NCBI RefSeq assembly: GCF_918797505.1 | Contig: NC_092793.1 | Coordinates: 59,291,749 to 59,355,748, forward strand | DNA length: 64,000 nt | Direction: 5' to 3' | From: Bemisia tabaci | Taxonomy: Eukaryota > Arthropoda > Insecta > Hemiptera > Aleyrodidae | Shown: piece by piece, positions 1 through 12,400 of the stretch | Position numbering within the stretch: position 1 is the first letter of the stretch | How the letters are laid out: every line of letters starts with the position of its first letter | Translations under genes and position numbers: made by a program | The notes under the pieces: model-generated | What the model was told of the DNA's origin: nothing | Seen by the model: only the letters and a program-made list of their open reading frames with translations | Databases searched by the model: none

Positions 1-565
1 CTTTTAAGAAACAAAAAAGAAGAAATAACGACCTGTCAAGATGGTGTTCGATTAAAATTATTTTAATTTTTATAAATGGAACAAGTCCTTGGTACTTGGC
101 AAAGGACATGTCTTTTAGACCCTGGGCGTTTCCACTTGAAAATGCTTATAGGTGGGTATAGGTCATGTAAAATTTACATCCGTTTTCATAGATGAAAAGA
201 GTAAAAAATCAGGGATCAACTTTTTTTTTCACCGACTTATAAATGCAGTCCTGTCAATTTTAGTATAAAGTTAACGAAATTTGACGTGTTTATGCTAAAA
301 AGGACTAGAAGCGAAGGAATTATATAAACCAAAAAGAATCATGAAGCACGTAAATCCTGTGCTTGTTCCTTTTGCTTTGATTTACTCGTACATAGTTATT
401 TTAGCATAAATAGTTCGTTTCTGTTCATTTTTCGATGTAAAAATAATCATGATATAAAAATGTACGCACTGTAATATATGGATTATGTAATGCTTAAAAA
501 ATTAAATTATATAAATGTATAAGTTGATGAACTTTTAATCAAAACACCGTGTCTTTACACGGTGT
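1..565. other. No gene seen
   Basis: AT-rich sequence without a coding stretch that I can support. A short stem of 8 bp (acaccgtg / cacggtgt) lies at about 544-565, just before the longer hairpin at 566-629. Confidence 0.5.
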
Positions 566-629
566 AGGAACAACGAATATACAAAATAACGATAACGACT
601 TTTCGTTACTTTGTATATTCGTTGTTCCT
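566..629. other. Near-perfect 26-bp hairpin, pre-miRNA-sized
   Basis: The arms at 566-591 and 604-629 are reverse complements over 26 bp with one mismatch, and a 12-base loop separates them. The left arm begins aggaacaacgaatatac. At 64 nt the fold is about the size of an insect pre-miRNA stem-loop. It could equally be a tiny MITE remnant. Which strand would be transcribed is unknown. Confidence 0.5.
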
Positions 630-1851
630 TTTTTTAAGTGGAATTAAGTTGTAAATTACAAAATAATTAATTTCTCACATTTTGTCCGCAGGGCCCGTCA
701 AAATGCCGTGTTACATAAAGCTCGTAGATAGGACAAGCACGCTCATGTTGCATAAATTCTCTGGAACACAGGAATATCCAAACGCAGCACTGATTCACAC
801 ACTTTGACACATAAAAAACAGCACTCCAGGGCGAAACACACGAAAATGTAATCCTGATTTTACCAAGACACCGACGCGGAGAAGCTAGTTCCAAGAAGCG
901 ACTTGTCGTAGGTTCGAACTTGCTCTGAGCCGGAGACCTGTTACTTGGAGAAGAATTCGGTCGGTGGCGCTGGCGCTGCGTTGCATAACTGGCCGTTAAA
1001 AAATTACGCTTCCTTTGCGACTTGGCTCAGGATCATGTGCTACGTAGTGTCTGGTACCTACATCAATGTCCTTCTCAAGGTGGTAAAAACATAGTGTGTC
1101 CCAGACCATTTGGCATTTGGACGTATGTATGCTAAATGGAACTATTTGCAAGTGGAAAGATGGGGTGTGCTCTTCTTGCTGCCACCAATAGGATCCATCC
1201 ATATCTATTTTGTATTATTTTGTCTATGGCTTTGTCTATCAATTTCAATAATCGGCCCGTTGAGGAGCCCCGCGCGGCCGAGGGGTTTTGGGACCGTGGA
1301 ATTTGAAATCTTTGGGACTCCTCTTGTAAGTAAGTATATTTTTCTGTGCCTCTACGTTAGTTTAGCGACCTTGCATGTGGTGGGGTCACATGCCTCGTAG
1401 TGGGGGCTCTTCCCCTACCCTCCTCCCGCCTTTAGGGGTCAGTATGTTGGACTGAAACGGCCGCCAATTTTGAAATTTATGGTGGCGTTTTTGGTTATAC
1501 TATCCGTAAGTTCTGATTTTTATACAATCATTTAAAAGTTCCCAGGAATTTTAAAATCAGATTTTCAACCCATCGTTAACTCTACAAGGAAAATTCCGGC
1601 ACAGGAGATTCAAAATGCCGACATTCGAATTATAGCGAACTCTCCTCGGTTCTCCGGTTCCCGGCTTCGTCCGTTCAAAGTAATAAAGAAAGAAGCCCGT
1701 TGCGGGTGATCTGGATCACCCTGTAGAAGCAAGCGACCGCGTGTTTGTAGGAATGAACAGTATTTAAGTCTCGTGAAAAATGACACATTCTTGAGCATAT
1801 TCAGTTGCATCTCGATATAGGTAACGTCCTTTGAAATAACGTCTTTCCCGG

Positions 1852-1883
<32 letters not shown>

Positions 1884-4220
1884 ACGTTCATATTTGCAAA
1901 AATAGCGGATTTTTTCCGTCTTAACTTGTACCAGTTATTAATAAGTTCTGCATATAGGTAGGTAATTTGAAGGTTTTTTTCAAAGGAGCTTCCAACATTC
2001 GTTGATACTGCTTCCGGACTTCATTCTTGGCAAAATAGTTTATTAAAAGAAAACCAGCGAGAATTCGACATCCTTTTTTGTCAAGGCTGGGTGTTGATTG
2101 AATTTGCGCAGCTGCAACGTCCACAAGAACGTCGAGCGTCGTGGCTGGGAGAGCCCCCAATTGTCATACTTACGTGCTATATAAATGCATTTCTACTCAT
2201 TTATTGCACAACGCGCTATTTGTCATAGAACGTGGACAATGCTAATGAAGAAGGCGTTGGTTAGATTCTTTCTGTATAGGTAACCGAGTTCTCTCGAAGG
2301 ACAATAAATCCCCTGTGGTTGACCACATAGACAATGCGTCGCGTCGCGTCGTTTTTCCGCGTCGAAAAGAGCGAAACTTCAATTCAACTTTGCGCGATTT
2401 TCACTCACAAATCTTATTTTCACCGGGAAACTGTAGCGCGTTTCTACATGAAAATTTTATCAGTTTTTCTTCCGACTACACGCTAAAATCAGAGTACTTT
2501 AATTTGGACAGAAAATGCAGTCACATTCTTATAAAATATTTTATGGTTTCAGTTAATTATGCAACCCCAGAATGGAGTTGCGTTCTTTCTTAATGAGAGA
2601 CGACGTATTCTGTAACCGAAGACGTCTGTTCCTCAGAATTTACATGCAGCTGTAGTATTATTGGCAGGATGTCATGAGTGGCTGACAATTGTGGGGCATA
2701 GAGGACAAGGTGCATAAGTGCAGTTTCTGCTATTTCAAGATATACACATTTAAAGTTTTGAAATTACATAGATTCTTACGGCGGAAAGAAAGTTAAAACT
2801 AACTTTTTGATGCTTAAAAATTGGATTTCGGGAGCTAATTTTTACAAAATGTGCATACTAAGACTAGTTTTACATGACATTATAAATATCTTAATTTTTT
2901 CAAAAGCTGAGCTTATGCGCCTTGTCCTCCACTTGCCCATCAATTCTGCGTGTGCGGCCAGAAAACAATATAAGTAAATCTGAGTTTTTGCTACCATTAT
3001 TAGTATTAGTATGAATTTACACTGGATGGCTAACAATATGTGACTTCCCATAAATTTTTTCGGTCGAAATTGAAACGAAGAAAAATATTCCACTTCAGTG
3101 ATGGTGAGATACGAGAAATGATCAACCAGGCGGCGTTATGTGCTACTTACAATCGTTTACTATCTGACTCAGAGGCTTATCGCTGGATTCATTTGTGAGC
3201 AATGAAAGCAAAAGATGATTGAAGGGATTCCTTGATTTAAGAGAAAGGGAATGTTTGCTCAATGACAACCCTTCTTTATCGATTGAAAGACTTGGAATTG
3301 TAGTCATCTTGCTCGACTATGTAATAAATGACGAATATTGACACAAATGAATGACGAATCAAGTGCGAATTAAGAACGAGTATAACGCTTCGCTGATTTT
3401 ATCTTTTTCCTCATTTCTCACTGTTTTTTCCGCATGGTTAGGTACTAAGTTTTTGCACTCCAAAAAAATCTCCGACAGAGGAGTTAGACGATAAAACACT
3501 TTAAGATCACGAATTTTGGTTCGCGACGCAGCATCTGTTGCAAAAATGACTGATCACTGATATTATTTTTTAAAAAAAATTGTGTACATGACATTTTTTT
3601 GCCACTTACGAATATTTTGTTAAAGATTCCTTACGAAAGAATCTGGTAAGTAATAGCTATGATATCGGGTACAATCTGATCGAGCTTTTTCATTCATCAC
3701 AGTCCCGCTTAAATGCCTTGCTGAGGAAGTAAAAGAGGGTAAAACACATTTTAAAGTGTCAAGTGCTGAGGGCTGTAACAATACGTACGCACGCGATCAT
3801 TGAGACAGATCAGTTAGTTGACCGGTTCGAACAGGTTTCTTACGAGCTGCGAGCTCCCATGCATGTAAGCAGAGTTTCTAAGACACTGCTCTTGGAGTAA
3901 TGTCCAAGGTGGTCAAACTACTTTGTCACAAGTGCACACCTTTACGAAGTAATTTTTACGGAGCCTTCACATCGCTCTCGGCTGCCTGCAGAACCCAAAT
4001 TTAACTATTCGGTTGTGGATTCTTGTTAAGAGACAATAACCGTAAAAGGAGAAAAAAAAGTCGTCTCTTCGTTTTTGGTCCAGGTGACAGAGATTTTTGG
4101 ACTTAAGAGCATAAAGAAGAAACAGGTATTTGAAATTTTACCAAGACTCTTTTTCTACCGAATTCTTGGGTTATTGGATGCGAAAATCAATTATTTTGGA
4201 CCGAATGTATCGGTTACCTG
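630..4220. other. Gene-poor stretch with repeat fragments
   Basis: No gene can be supported. The stretch contains a poly-A run (about 1852-1882) and the right half of the 'gctgattattgaaa' MITE (about 1178-1262). It also contains a 79-codon open stretch on the minus strand (1921-2160) whose composition looks protein-like, but this has no ATG, lies directly after a stop codon and has no splice acceptor. A GC-richer patch lies at about 880-990. Confidence 0.4.
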
Positions 4221-4495
4221 AGCGGGGCGATTATTGAAACTGATAGACAAAGCGATAGACAAAGATGACATAGGGGGTATAAAGCAATTCTGTTGGTTGA
4301 AATGGGTGGTTCTCATCGACTAAGGGGGAAAATGATAGACTAACTGTCGGGTTTCTCGTGGGTTGCCGTTACTTAGTCGATTACCTACCTCCTTTGTCCA
4401 TTGCAACAACCCGTTTCCACCAATAGGATCCCTCCAAATCCCTTTTGTCGTCTTTGTCTATCGCTTTATCTATCAGTTTCAATAATCGGTCCGCT
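4221..4495. mobile_element. MITE of the 'ctgattattgaaa' family, complete copy
   Basis: The element starts agcggggcgattattgaaac and ends with the inverted counterpart tttcaataatcggtccgct. The inverted ends run inwards through 'gatagacaaagcgatagac'. It is 275 bp long and has no coding capacity. Other copies lie at 35195-35466, 35536-36248 and 59471-59755, with a half copy at about 1178-1262. Five copies in 64 kb mean a high-copy family in this genome. I could not define a target duplication. Confidence 0.75.
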
Positions 4496-6646
4496 GAAGG
4501 AGAAATTTCAGTGTGCCTTATAAACTGAAAATAGGGCGGGATTTTTCTCCCGCATGAACAATTTTCGAGTCGAGAAACGACCCAACTTGAGTTGTTGTCG
4601 CGTTTTTCTTTTTTGAAGGCGATTATATATAAATAAGTGCATGCCCAAATATTTTTTTATGTATATAAGAATGGAAAGTTCTTAAAAAATTCGTTGAATA
4701 TCTCAAAGTTGAGTCGTATTGGAATTTGACAATTAAATTATCATTCGAATTTTCTACAGCAAAAATGAAAATGTGCAACCATGAACAGAAAGTGATTACG
4801 CTACGAGCGGACATATAACGCGCAAATTACCACCAGTCGCTGTCGCTACCAGTGGATGAAATGCAGATATGGACGTATTTCTACCAAACGGAACTACGAT
4901 AGTTAAGACATAAGAGAAGCCATAAAGAATATGGCCATAAGCCATAAGAAGCCTGAGAGCCATAAGAATATATGAATAACAGGGCTCACGTCATAATGCA
5001 CAATTCTCCGTTTGACAGAAATACTTCCATATGATCCTAACACCTTGATGCAACTATTCGTGCTCGGGAGTTGTCCTGGCTGCATACGCACAAAAGTGAA
5101 GGCGCTTTGGATATCCTTACCGAACACCGCTGTGCGCGTCACGTTATCATTTTTTGATGCGCCTGTCCGTTGAAATTTCAAAGCGTCCAATCGCATCGAA
5201 TTTTTGGAAATGAGGTGCGTGTTTTTTAATTCACGATTTTCCTAATATTCTCAATGTTCGAGCGTTTTTCAGCTCCTTCGCCTCAACGAAACGTACCTAC
5301 ATGGTGATATTTTTTCCGACAGAGATTTTTACTTTTTTAAGTATTTCTCAAACGATGCCTAATAATTCAAGTGATCATTAAAAAAAAAAAAAAATGAGAG
5401 AAATAAGTAATTATTGTTGTTGTTATTGTTGTCAGTTGATTGGCCTAATTCAAAAAGTTAATTACTTTTAATGTACAAAAGAAAAACGGTGCTAAAACAA
5501 TCAACACTGAGGAGCGGTTAAAACGCTGATGATTTTGATGTAAGCTGCGAGGCGTGCGCGTGCTTGCATGTATTTCTATTTCTATAGTTACAGAAAATTA
5601 ACCTTAAAATCCGGATAAAACTGCATAGAAACTTCAACAATTCAATTAGTATTTTGATATTCAATGTCTCTGCTGTAAGTGAAAATGATCTGTAGTGTAA
5701 GTGAGCCCGGAAAGATTAAGAAATGGCTTTTCAGGTGAGTTATGCTCTAATTTTTGTGTTTCAATCAGAAGAAATGTCTTACATCGTTGTTCCTAGACAT
5801 ATCAGACAACCTCACTTCAAATTCATGAACGAAGCCTTGTAATTAGGTTGATCACAACAGGTTTCCACTGCACAGAGGGACTTCAGAATAATTGGTGAAA
5901 ATACCACTGTACAGAAATCAAGGTGCATACTTCCTCGGATTTCAATCCTTTAGCCGCATACAAATGTTCTTAAATCTTCATTCACTCCGGAACATCTATT
6001 AGATCAACGGCGATGTTTCCTCAAAAGTGGCAATACAATTTTTCCTCCATTTAAATCCACTGAAAACATCGATTTTAGGTGAAGCAAGGTGCCTCACCAA
6101 GAATCGATTGTTTTACATACATTTAAATAGAGGAAAAAGAGTGTTGCCGACTTTTAAGAATCGCCACTGCATTAGATGAGCCTATCAAAAAAGTGTCCCC
6201 TTTTGGAAAACGCGGAGATTCCCTTTAAATCCATCCAAAGGTAAAACCGTAAATGATGAGAGAATCCTCCAATGAAAGTTTTGGCTTGTGTTCAAAGCTC
6301 TTTCGACAGTACAATATTGCAAAGTTGCATTTTGTACTAATGAAAATGCTAATGTTTTCAAAATGTTTAGTAAAAAAAAAAACAACTTGAATCGATCTTC
6401 TTTCTATTTTCTGTGGCACGATTTCATCAGTTGACGTTACTCGGGTCCAGGCTTGGCCGCAAGTTTATGGCGGCGGAAAAACGCCATTTGACGATCCAGA
6501 CGTTACCAAATTTATCTGATATAACATTATTTTAAAAGAGAGTACGGAATACACTCCATGGACATTTTCAGAATCATTAACTTAAAGTGCGCTGAAAATT
6601 CTCTAAACACTTGAAAATGAGAGCCAACAAGTTTCTCCGGAAATTC

Positions 6647-6794
6647 GCACGCGCTGAGCGCACTATGTTTGACGCAATGCGTGAAGTATTCATGCAATCT
6701 TGTAGGCGCTATGCGTTTCATGCTGCGCTGGCCGCACTATCTTTGACGCAATGCGTGAAGTATCCATGCAGTCTTGTAGGCGCTAATATGTGTT
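6647..6794. repeat. Two-copy 74-bp tandem repeat related to the 62.7-kb palindrome
   Basis: The block 'gacgcaatgcgtgaagta' occurs at 6671 and again at 6745. Each copy runs from a GC-rich 'gcgcactat' to 'cttgtaggcgct', with a few substitutions between them. The core gcaatgcgtgaagtatcc...gtaggcgc is also half of the large palindrome at 62727-62804, so the two loci belong to one repeat family. Confidence 0.6.
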
Positions 6795-7651
6795 ACATGA
6801 CATGCCGACCGCCGCGCCGAGGGCTTCTCCTTTTTATCTCGCAAGTCCTCGTCATCATAGCTCTCTGCACCGCGCCGCTCCAGGCCAAATTGCGTGTTTG
6901 GTTTCACTCTTAACTCGACTAATGAAAGGTGCTATCTCTTGTATCACTAAAAGACGACAAAATTAGAAATTACTATACTCTCAGGAAATGAGAGATTTTG
7001 TTGCCTTTGCTCGTTTGTAATTTTTCTTCAAAATTCGATTTTTTTTTTTAAAAAAAAATTGCAAAATCTGCCGCCCCCTTGATTTGCCGCCATGGACCGC
7101 GGCCCATTTGGCCACCCCCTTAATCCGGCCCTGCACACATTCTTAAAGGCGGCGCGGCGCGCCACAGGCCACACGCTGCTGCGTGCACTGCTTCACGGAC
7201 AAGGGTGACCGGAGCGCCTTCCATTTTTTCATATGCAACACGCACGTTCACAGAGTGCGAATATTTGTATCAAGGCGTAATTATCTACAACATTGAATGC
7301 ATTGCTTATGTCGACTGAGATATTGGCATAAAAAGCCATGTATCATCTTATTTTACTTTAGTGTCATTTAAAAATTAAAAATTGGCCTTTTGAAAAATGC
7401 TAATATTTTGAAGTTCTCCGGTTAAATATCACCTTAGATCGATCTAGTTCTACTTTATGGGGCTTATTTTCATCAGTGCATGTTCCTCAGGGCTCAAAAC
7501 TGTTGTTGACACTACGCTCTATCATCAATAATGAGACAGCGTTGCGAAATTTACACAAATGTCCCAGATCACCCATGCCGGGCTTTTTTTCTCGGTTATT
7601 TTAGATCGTATGATGTTTGGGACGAGGGAGTCAAATCGTAATTTGTCTGAT

Positions 7652-7672
7652 CCCCCCCCCCCCCCCCCCCCC
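7652..7672. repeat. Poly-C tract (21 bp)
   Basis: An uninterrupted run of 21 C. Similar C or G runs occur at 16607-16622, in 40600-40620, at 49096-49115 and near 53389. Their length is likely to be polymorphic or misassembled. Confidence 0.85.
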
Positions 7673-8280
7673 AGCAGACTTAACACGCTGTTAGAGTAAA
7701 GTCTCTGGTCCATTCATATTATATAATCAATCGAGCAGTAAAAAATGCGGAGACAGACTTTAGTAAAAAGACGGTGCCTAATGGACTGGTAGCGCGAACG
7801 CAGTGGACAAGCGGACGACAGACTTGCCAGCTATACACTAACTAGAGCTGACAGTGAATAGAGTAGAGGGGCTCCATTAGTGAGCGTCTTGTCAAACAAA
7901 CTTCGTAGGAGATTACACAGGCTGACCCTCTTGGTGCACTGCCTTGTCACTAAGAGTTAATGTAGCTTTGGCACGAGTGCGAGGATTGGCTCCAACTTGA
8001 CGACCTTTTCCTTGGAAGAGCAACGATTGTTGCATAGCCACGCAAATGTAGGCGCTCCATACGGTGTGAGACTGCTTCTTTCTACTACAATACTCCGCGG
8101 AGAAATTGAGTGGTTTCACTGACAAGGAAGTTGAGAGTTATTTTCGTGATTTAGAAAATAACACGTTTGGAGCCGAAAATTTCTATGAAGCGTTTTCATT
8201 ATGATAACACGAATGAGCTTTAGTCTGACAGATTCAGATTGTGAGACGCCTTACATAATTATAATTATGTCACGCATTAG

Positions 8281-8520
8281 AAATTGGAACTGGAAGGAAC
8301 AGAAATAGAAGTGGAGAAAAAGAAGAAAAAGAGGAGGTAGGAAAACTGAGAAGAAAATAAGGTAAAAGAAGAGGAACAAGACTATTTTTTTATCTTCTTC
8401 TCTTTCCTCTTCTACTGCCTCCTCAGTCTCTTCTTCCTCTCGTTTTCCCATCTTCCTTTTCCGTCTGTCTTTCCTTCTTCATCATCAGCCACCTACACTT
8501 TTTTCACCTTCTTCTTCTCT
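8281..8520. repeat. Purine block followed by pyrimidine block
   Basis: About 100 bp rich in GAA/GGA is followed by about 130 bp rich in CTT/CTC, so one strand switches from purine to pyrimidine. The halves are partly complementary and could fold back or form triplex DNA. The minus-strand ORF across it, rich in Glu and Phe, is a composition artefact. Confidence 0.5.
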
Positions 8521-9330
8521 GTTTTCTGATTTCTAATGCTTCAACATCTAACATTAACTTATTGGCCTTAAGGTATTGCATATTGAAATGTACCTGAATC
8601 TAAAAGATCTGTATCCATTGGGACAGGGGCTCTACCATGCATGAATTCTTATGGGTTCCAGGATCCGTGTCCCGATGGAAGTAGTTTTTTATGATTTAAA
8701 TACGTCCAGTTTGTTTTTTCAAAAATCCCCTTTTAGGTACAATCCTTCTTCCGCTTGATTTCATCCGATAAAGTGATTCTCGAATCTAAAAGACCTAAGT
8801 CGGTAAGATCTGAGTTAAAGTACTTTAGAATATAAAGATGAAAAATTAAGCTATGCTTTCAATATTTTTGAACCTACCCTTGGATAAATTTCACTTAAAA
8901 TTACATAGATTTCGAATCTTACTGAAAAAGGTACTTGAAGGTCATAAATCTGTAATTCATACCCTTTCGTTTGAATTATCAGTATCAGCAATTATGGACC
9001 TTATCAACAGTTAACAGTCAAAGATTTTGAGTCTAATCATGAAAAAGTTGATTGAATCCAATAGAATTGTTTAAAATGATCTTTGGACATGGGATCCAAC
9101 CAAAACCAACTGCACACATGATTGTGTAAGGACACTTGAGTGTCAATCCACGAGTGGCACAATCATACAAATCATCAGCATCTGTCGTTTTGGAAATCTG
9201 TCTTCCTCTTCCTAAGGCAAAATATTACTACTAGTCTCGCCTCCACTACTACTTACTGAAAAAACATGCCAGTTCAGTCAGAATAAAAACTTAACAAAGA
9301 ACATTTAATTCAACTTTAATACATTTTCAG

Positions 9331-9405
9331 ATGTTGATGGAAGGATCATGCGTCTATTTTTTACCATCACGTCTATTCTGCTACAAGTTGTCACGTCACA
9401 ATTGA
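9331..9405 (+). other. Possible upstream ORF overlapping the signal-peptide start
   Basis: If the exon begins after the acceptor acattttcag (9321-9330), its first three bases are an ATG. This ATG opens a 24-codon ORF ending at TGA 9403-9405, in a different frame from the main start at 9348, which it overlaps. Such an overlapping uORF would be expected to lower translation of the main ORF. The acceptor is inferred from sequence only. Confidence 0.3.
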
Positions 9406-12400
9406 ATTCAACAAGTTCACCTAGTCCTCAGGTAGGTAAGTCAAAGGTGACCAAGGTTAAATGGGTTTTTTGATAAAAAAACTTTCGAGCCAGGGTAGGT
9501 AAGCAGATATAACAGTGCGCAATACATCAAATTACATAGAGGGTGAGTCAGGGGTCGTTCATAATGCTAAAAATCAGATTTTTCACTCCCCTATTCTCCA
9601 TCGTGACGCACCCGTAACACAGGTGTGTGTGTACCCCTGCCCTACGCCTACGTAAGTAACGTAGTTTGAAATACCCCTCCTCCCGGTGGTACATCGATGC
9701 ATAACGCAGGTTTAAACCCATCCCCACCTATAGAACATTAAATATTTTATGAATGGCCCCTTATGAGACACTCAAATTTCAAAAAATATCTTGGAAAATT
9801 TACCATACCCATCAAAAGCGGAAAACACAAGACATATTTCAAACATATTCTCTTGGAGGACTAGTTATTTTCGTTTATTTTATTTAATGAGTTAATTATT
9901 TATACTTAAATTATTTAAGAAATAAGTACGTTCATTAATTTTCTTCATACAAGGCAAGCTGCATGAGGAGAAACTGAAATAGGTGCTTTAATTCCAATAC
10001 CATAACTTTTGCGGAGAGCCTTCAGCAGTGCTGCACAAATAATTTGCCACCAAAAAAACATGAAAATTTTAAGACGGACAATGCAGAACTGATCATTCAT
10101 CAAGAGTTTCCCATACTTTTTCTTGAAAACAAAGAGAGACGAAAATATTTAAGAATGTGAAGTAGCTAAAACCTCTTGTTGGAAGCTAAAATTGTTTGAT
10201 TTTAATTCAAAGTTGCACAACATTGACGAAACCACTCTAAACTTGACCTCCAGACTAATAAAGAATACTTCAAGCTCAAAACTGGGATAATTCCAATTTT
10301 TAGACTAAACATGACAAAGATCAAAATCCTGAAAATTTTTCTTTCTGCACTTAAGTGTCTTTTCCTGTGCAGGATAACGTTGTTTTCTAGCTTACACGAA
10401 ATTAACTAATCTAAAATGTATCAACTTTTACCAGGAACAAGCAAACACTACGAACGAAACGAAATCAGACCTTGATAAAACGACTATCATGCTCTCAGCT
10501 ACTGAACTTCCTCTCCAAGTATCTCAACCCTCCCCTCCGTTTAGGCAAGGCCAACTGTCAAAATACCAAAGCGTGATTTTAGAAGGTGGGCTGAAGCTAC
10601 TTCCTAGAGTATCATCGGCTGCTAAGAACACTTCACATCCACCACGGACAAGGCGGCAGTCAGAACATAAAATCAAGTCAGGAAAAAATAGTCAAAACAA
10701 ATCGGAGGCAGAAAAATACAATAGTACTACTCTGAGAGACAACGAAAAAAAGAAGGAGGTGAACTTACATATAAATGAAGACAAGGTGGTAGATAGTCAA
10801 TCTCCAGCCAATTGTGATATATGTGGTAAAAAAAAGAGATACAAACAGCGATTGAACAAGACAGAGATGGAGGTGAACTTACATATTAATGAAGACAAGG
10901 TGGTAGATAGTCAATCTCCAGCCAATTGTGATAAATGCGGTAAAAAAAAGAGAGACAAACAGCGATTGAACAAGACAGAGATGAGTACACAAGACAAATT
11001 AGAGGAAGACGAGGAGTCGAACATTGAAGGTGATGACTACGAAGATGATGACAATGCAAATGATGAAGAGGAAAATGATGAAGATGACACCCATGACACG
11101 TACGAAGAAGATGATGTTACCGAGAATGATGATACAGTGAATGATGAAAATGAATCACACAAGTCAAGCAGTAAATTTAAGAATTTGGAATCTGCGGAGG
11201 TTGAACAAAGCTCGGAGAAAAGTCTTAATCATGAGAACTTCGACAACACTGATGAAAGATTACACAGAATTAACAAGAGTAGCTCTTGTACTGCAATGAT
11301 TGGAGAAAAACAGAAAAAACTAAATGGGGAGGCGACTCAAAAAACTGAAGACATAGAAAACGGAAATTATCAGGCAGCAACAGACAAATTAAATAAAAAA
11401 CAAACGAAAGTTACTGGGAGTAATATCAATAACAGTAGTGTCAAAACCAAAGGAAAATATTTCAATATTGAGGCAACATCACAGTTGTATGACATAAACC
11501 CAGGTCCGGACTCGACAATGAAAGGGTGTGTTGATGGTACGAAAAAACGGGGAAACAATACCAATGAGAGAGAAATAATGCAGAAAAAACTTAAGTCAAG
11601 AGACAAGAACAAAACTCTAGCCCGTGCTCGGGATTTTTGCGCAAGTACAAATAAAATTGGAGGTCTTGCAAATTTGGAGAAGGAGAAAACAGGGCAAGAT
11701 GGGGTCCATGATTCCCAGGAAAAAGAGAGAGAAGCGAATCGTCGGGCAAACACTGATGTGAGGGAGGATAACCAGTGTCGCATCAAGGGTGATAAATGTG
11801 ATAAGAGGGTGGATGACCAGTATCCCATCAGATGTGATGAATGTGGTAAAAAGAAGAGAAATAAAGGGAAGAAAACAAAATGTGCTATCGACTTAGCAGA
11901 GCACAGAATAAAAAATCCATCAAAATCAAGCAGCTCTATAGAAATAAGACATGAAAACACAGCTTCAGTCGAAAAAAGTTGCTCATTTAAAAACAAGGAA
12001 AAAGACAGAGAAAGTAATGAATCAAAGAATTTTAATGATGAAAATCGTAGAGGGTTAGCAACGGCCCAAAAAAGTGAAATAAGAAAATTCATCAGGAGCA
12101 AATACAATTCTGAAAAAGGATCAATGAGTACCAAAGGTTCAGCTTCGTCAAAAAATGAAGAAATGAATGATGTTCATGAGAATCATGAGCCAAAAGAAAA
12201 TCCTGGAGATATAAATGAAATAAACGGTCAAGAGAAACCCAAGAAAAAGAAAAATGATAATAATTCTAGACTACTCATTAATAATGGAGCAAAAACAATT
12301 GATCGTCTGCAAAGAGTTGTGCAAAGTAACTCGGATGGTCAGGAAGAAAAAAATAAAGCTCTCCGAGGAAGAATTTTTCATCCATCAACACAAGAAAATT

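Larger units (their letters stand above)
4496..9330. other. Gene-poor stretch upstream of the secreted-protein gene
   Basis: I see no supportable coding exon. About 6450-7135 may be one old element: the right end reads ccttaatccggccctg and a degenerate counterpart lies near 6450. Inside it is a 74-bp tandem duplication (6647-6794). A fragment of the family that carries 'gtttgacagaaatac' lies at about 4869-5040. A promoter and 5' non-coding exon for the gene at 9348 should lie here or farther left, but I could not place them. Confidence 0.4.

Noticed and set aside
667..894. 75-codon minus-strand ORF with six Cys
   Set aside because: Cys spacing fits no inhibitor-type domain that I know, and no splice sites or neighbours support it.
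1921..2160. 79-codon minus-strand open stretch with protein-like composition
   Set aside because: No ATG, an in-frame stop just upstream, and no splice acceptor at its start. Could be an old pseudogene piece but nothing identifies it.
3780..3860. A 'ggttcgaac'-type T-arm-like sequence that suggested a tRNA
   Set aside because: No matching acceptor, D or anticodon stems could be folded around it. The same applies to the ggttcgaac at about 912-920.
8251..8451. Glu- and Phe-rich minus-strand ORF
   Set aside because: Entirely explained by the purine/pyrimidine block.
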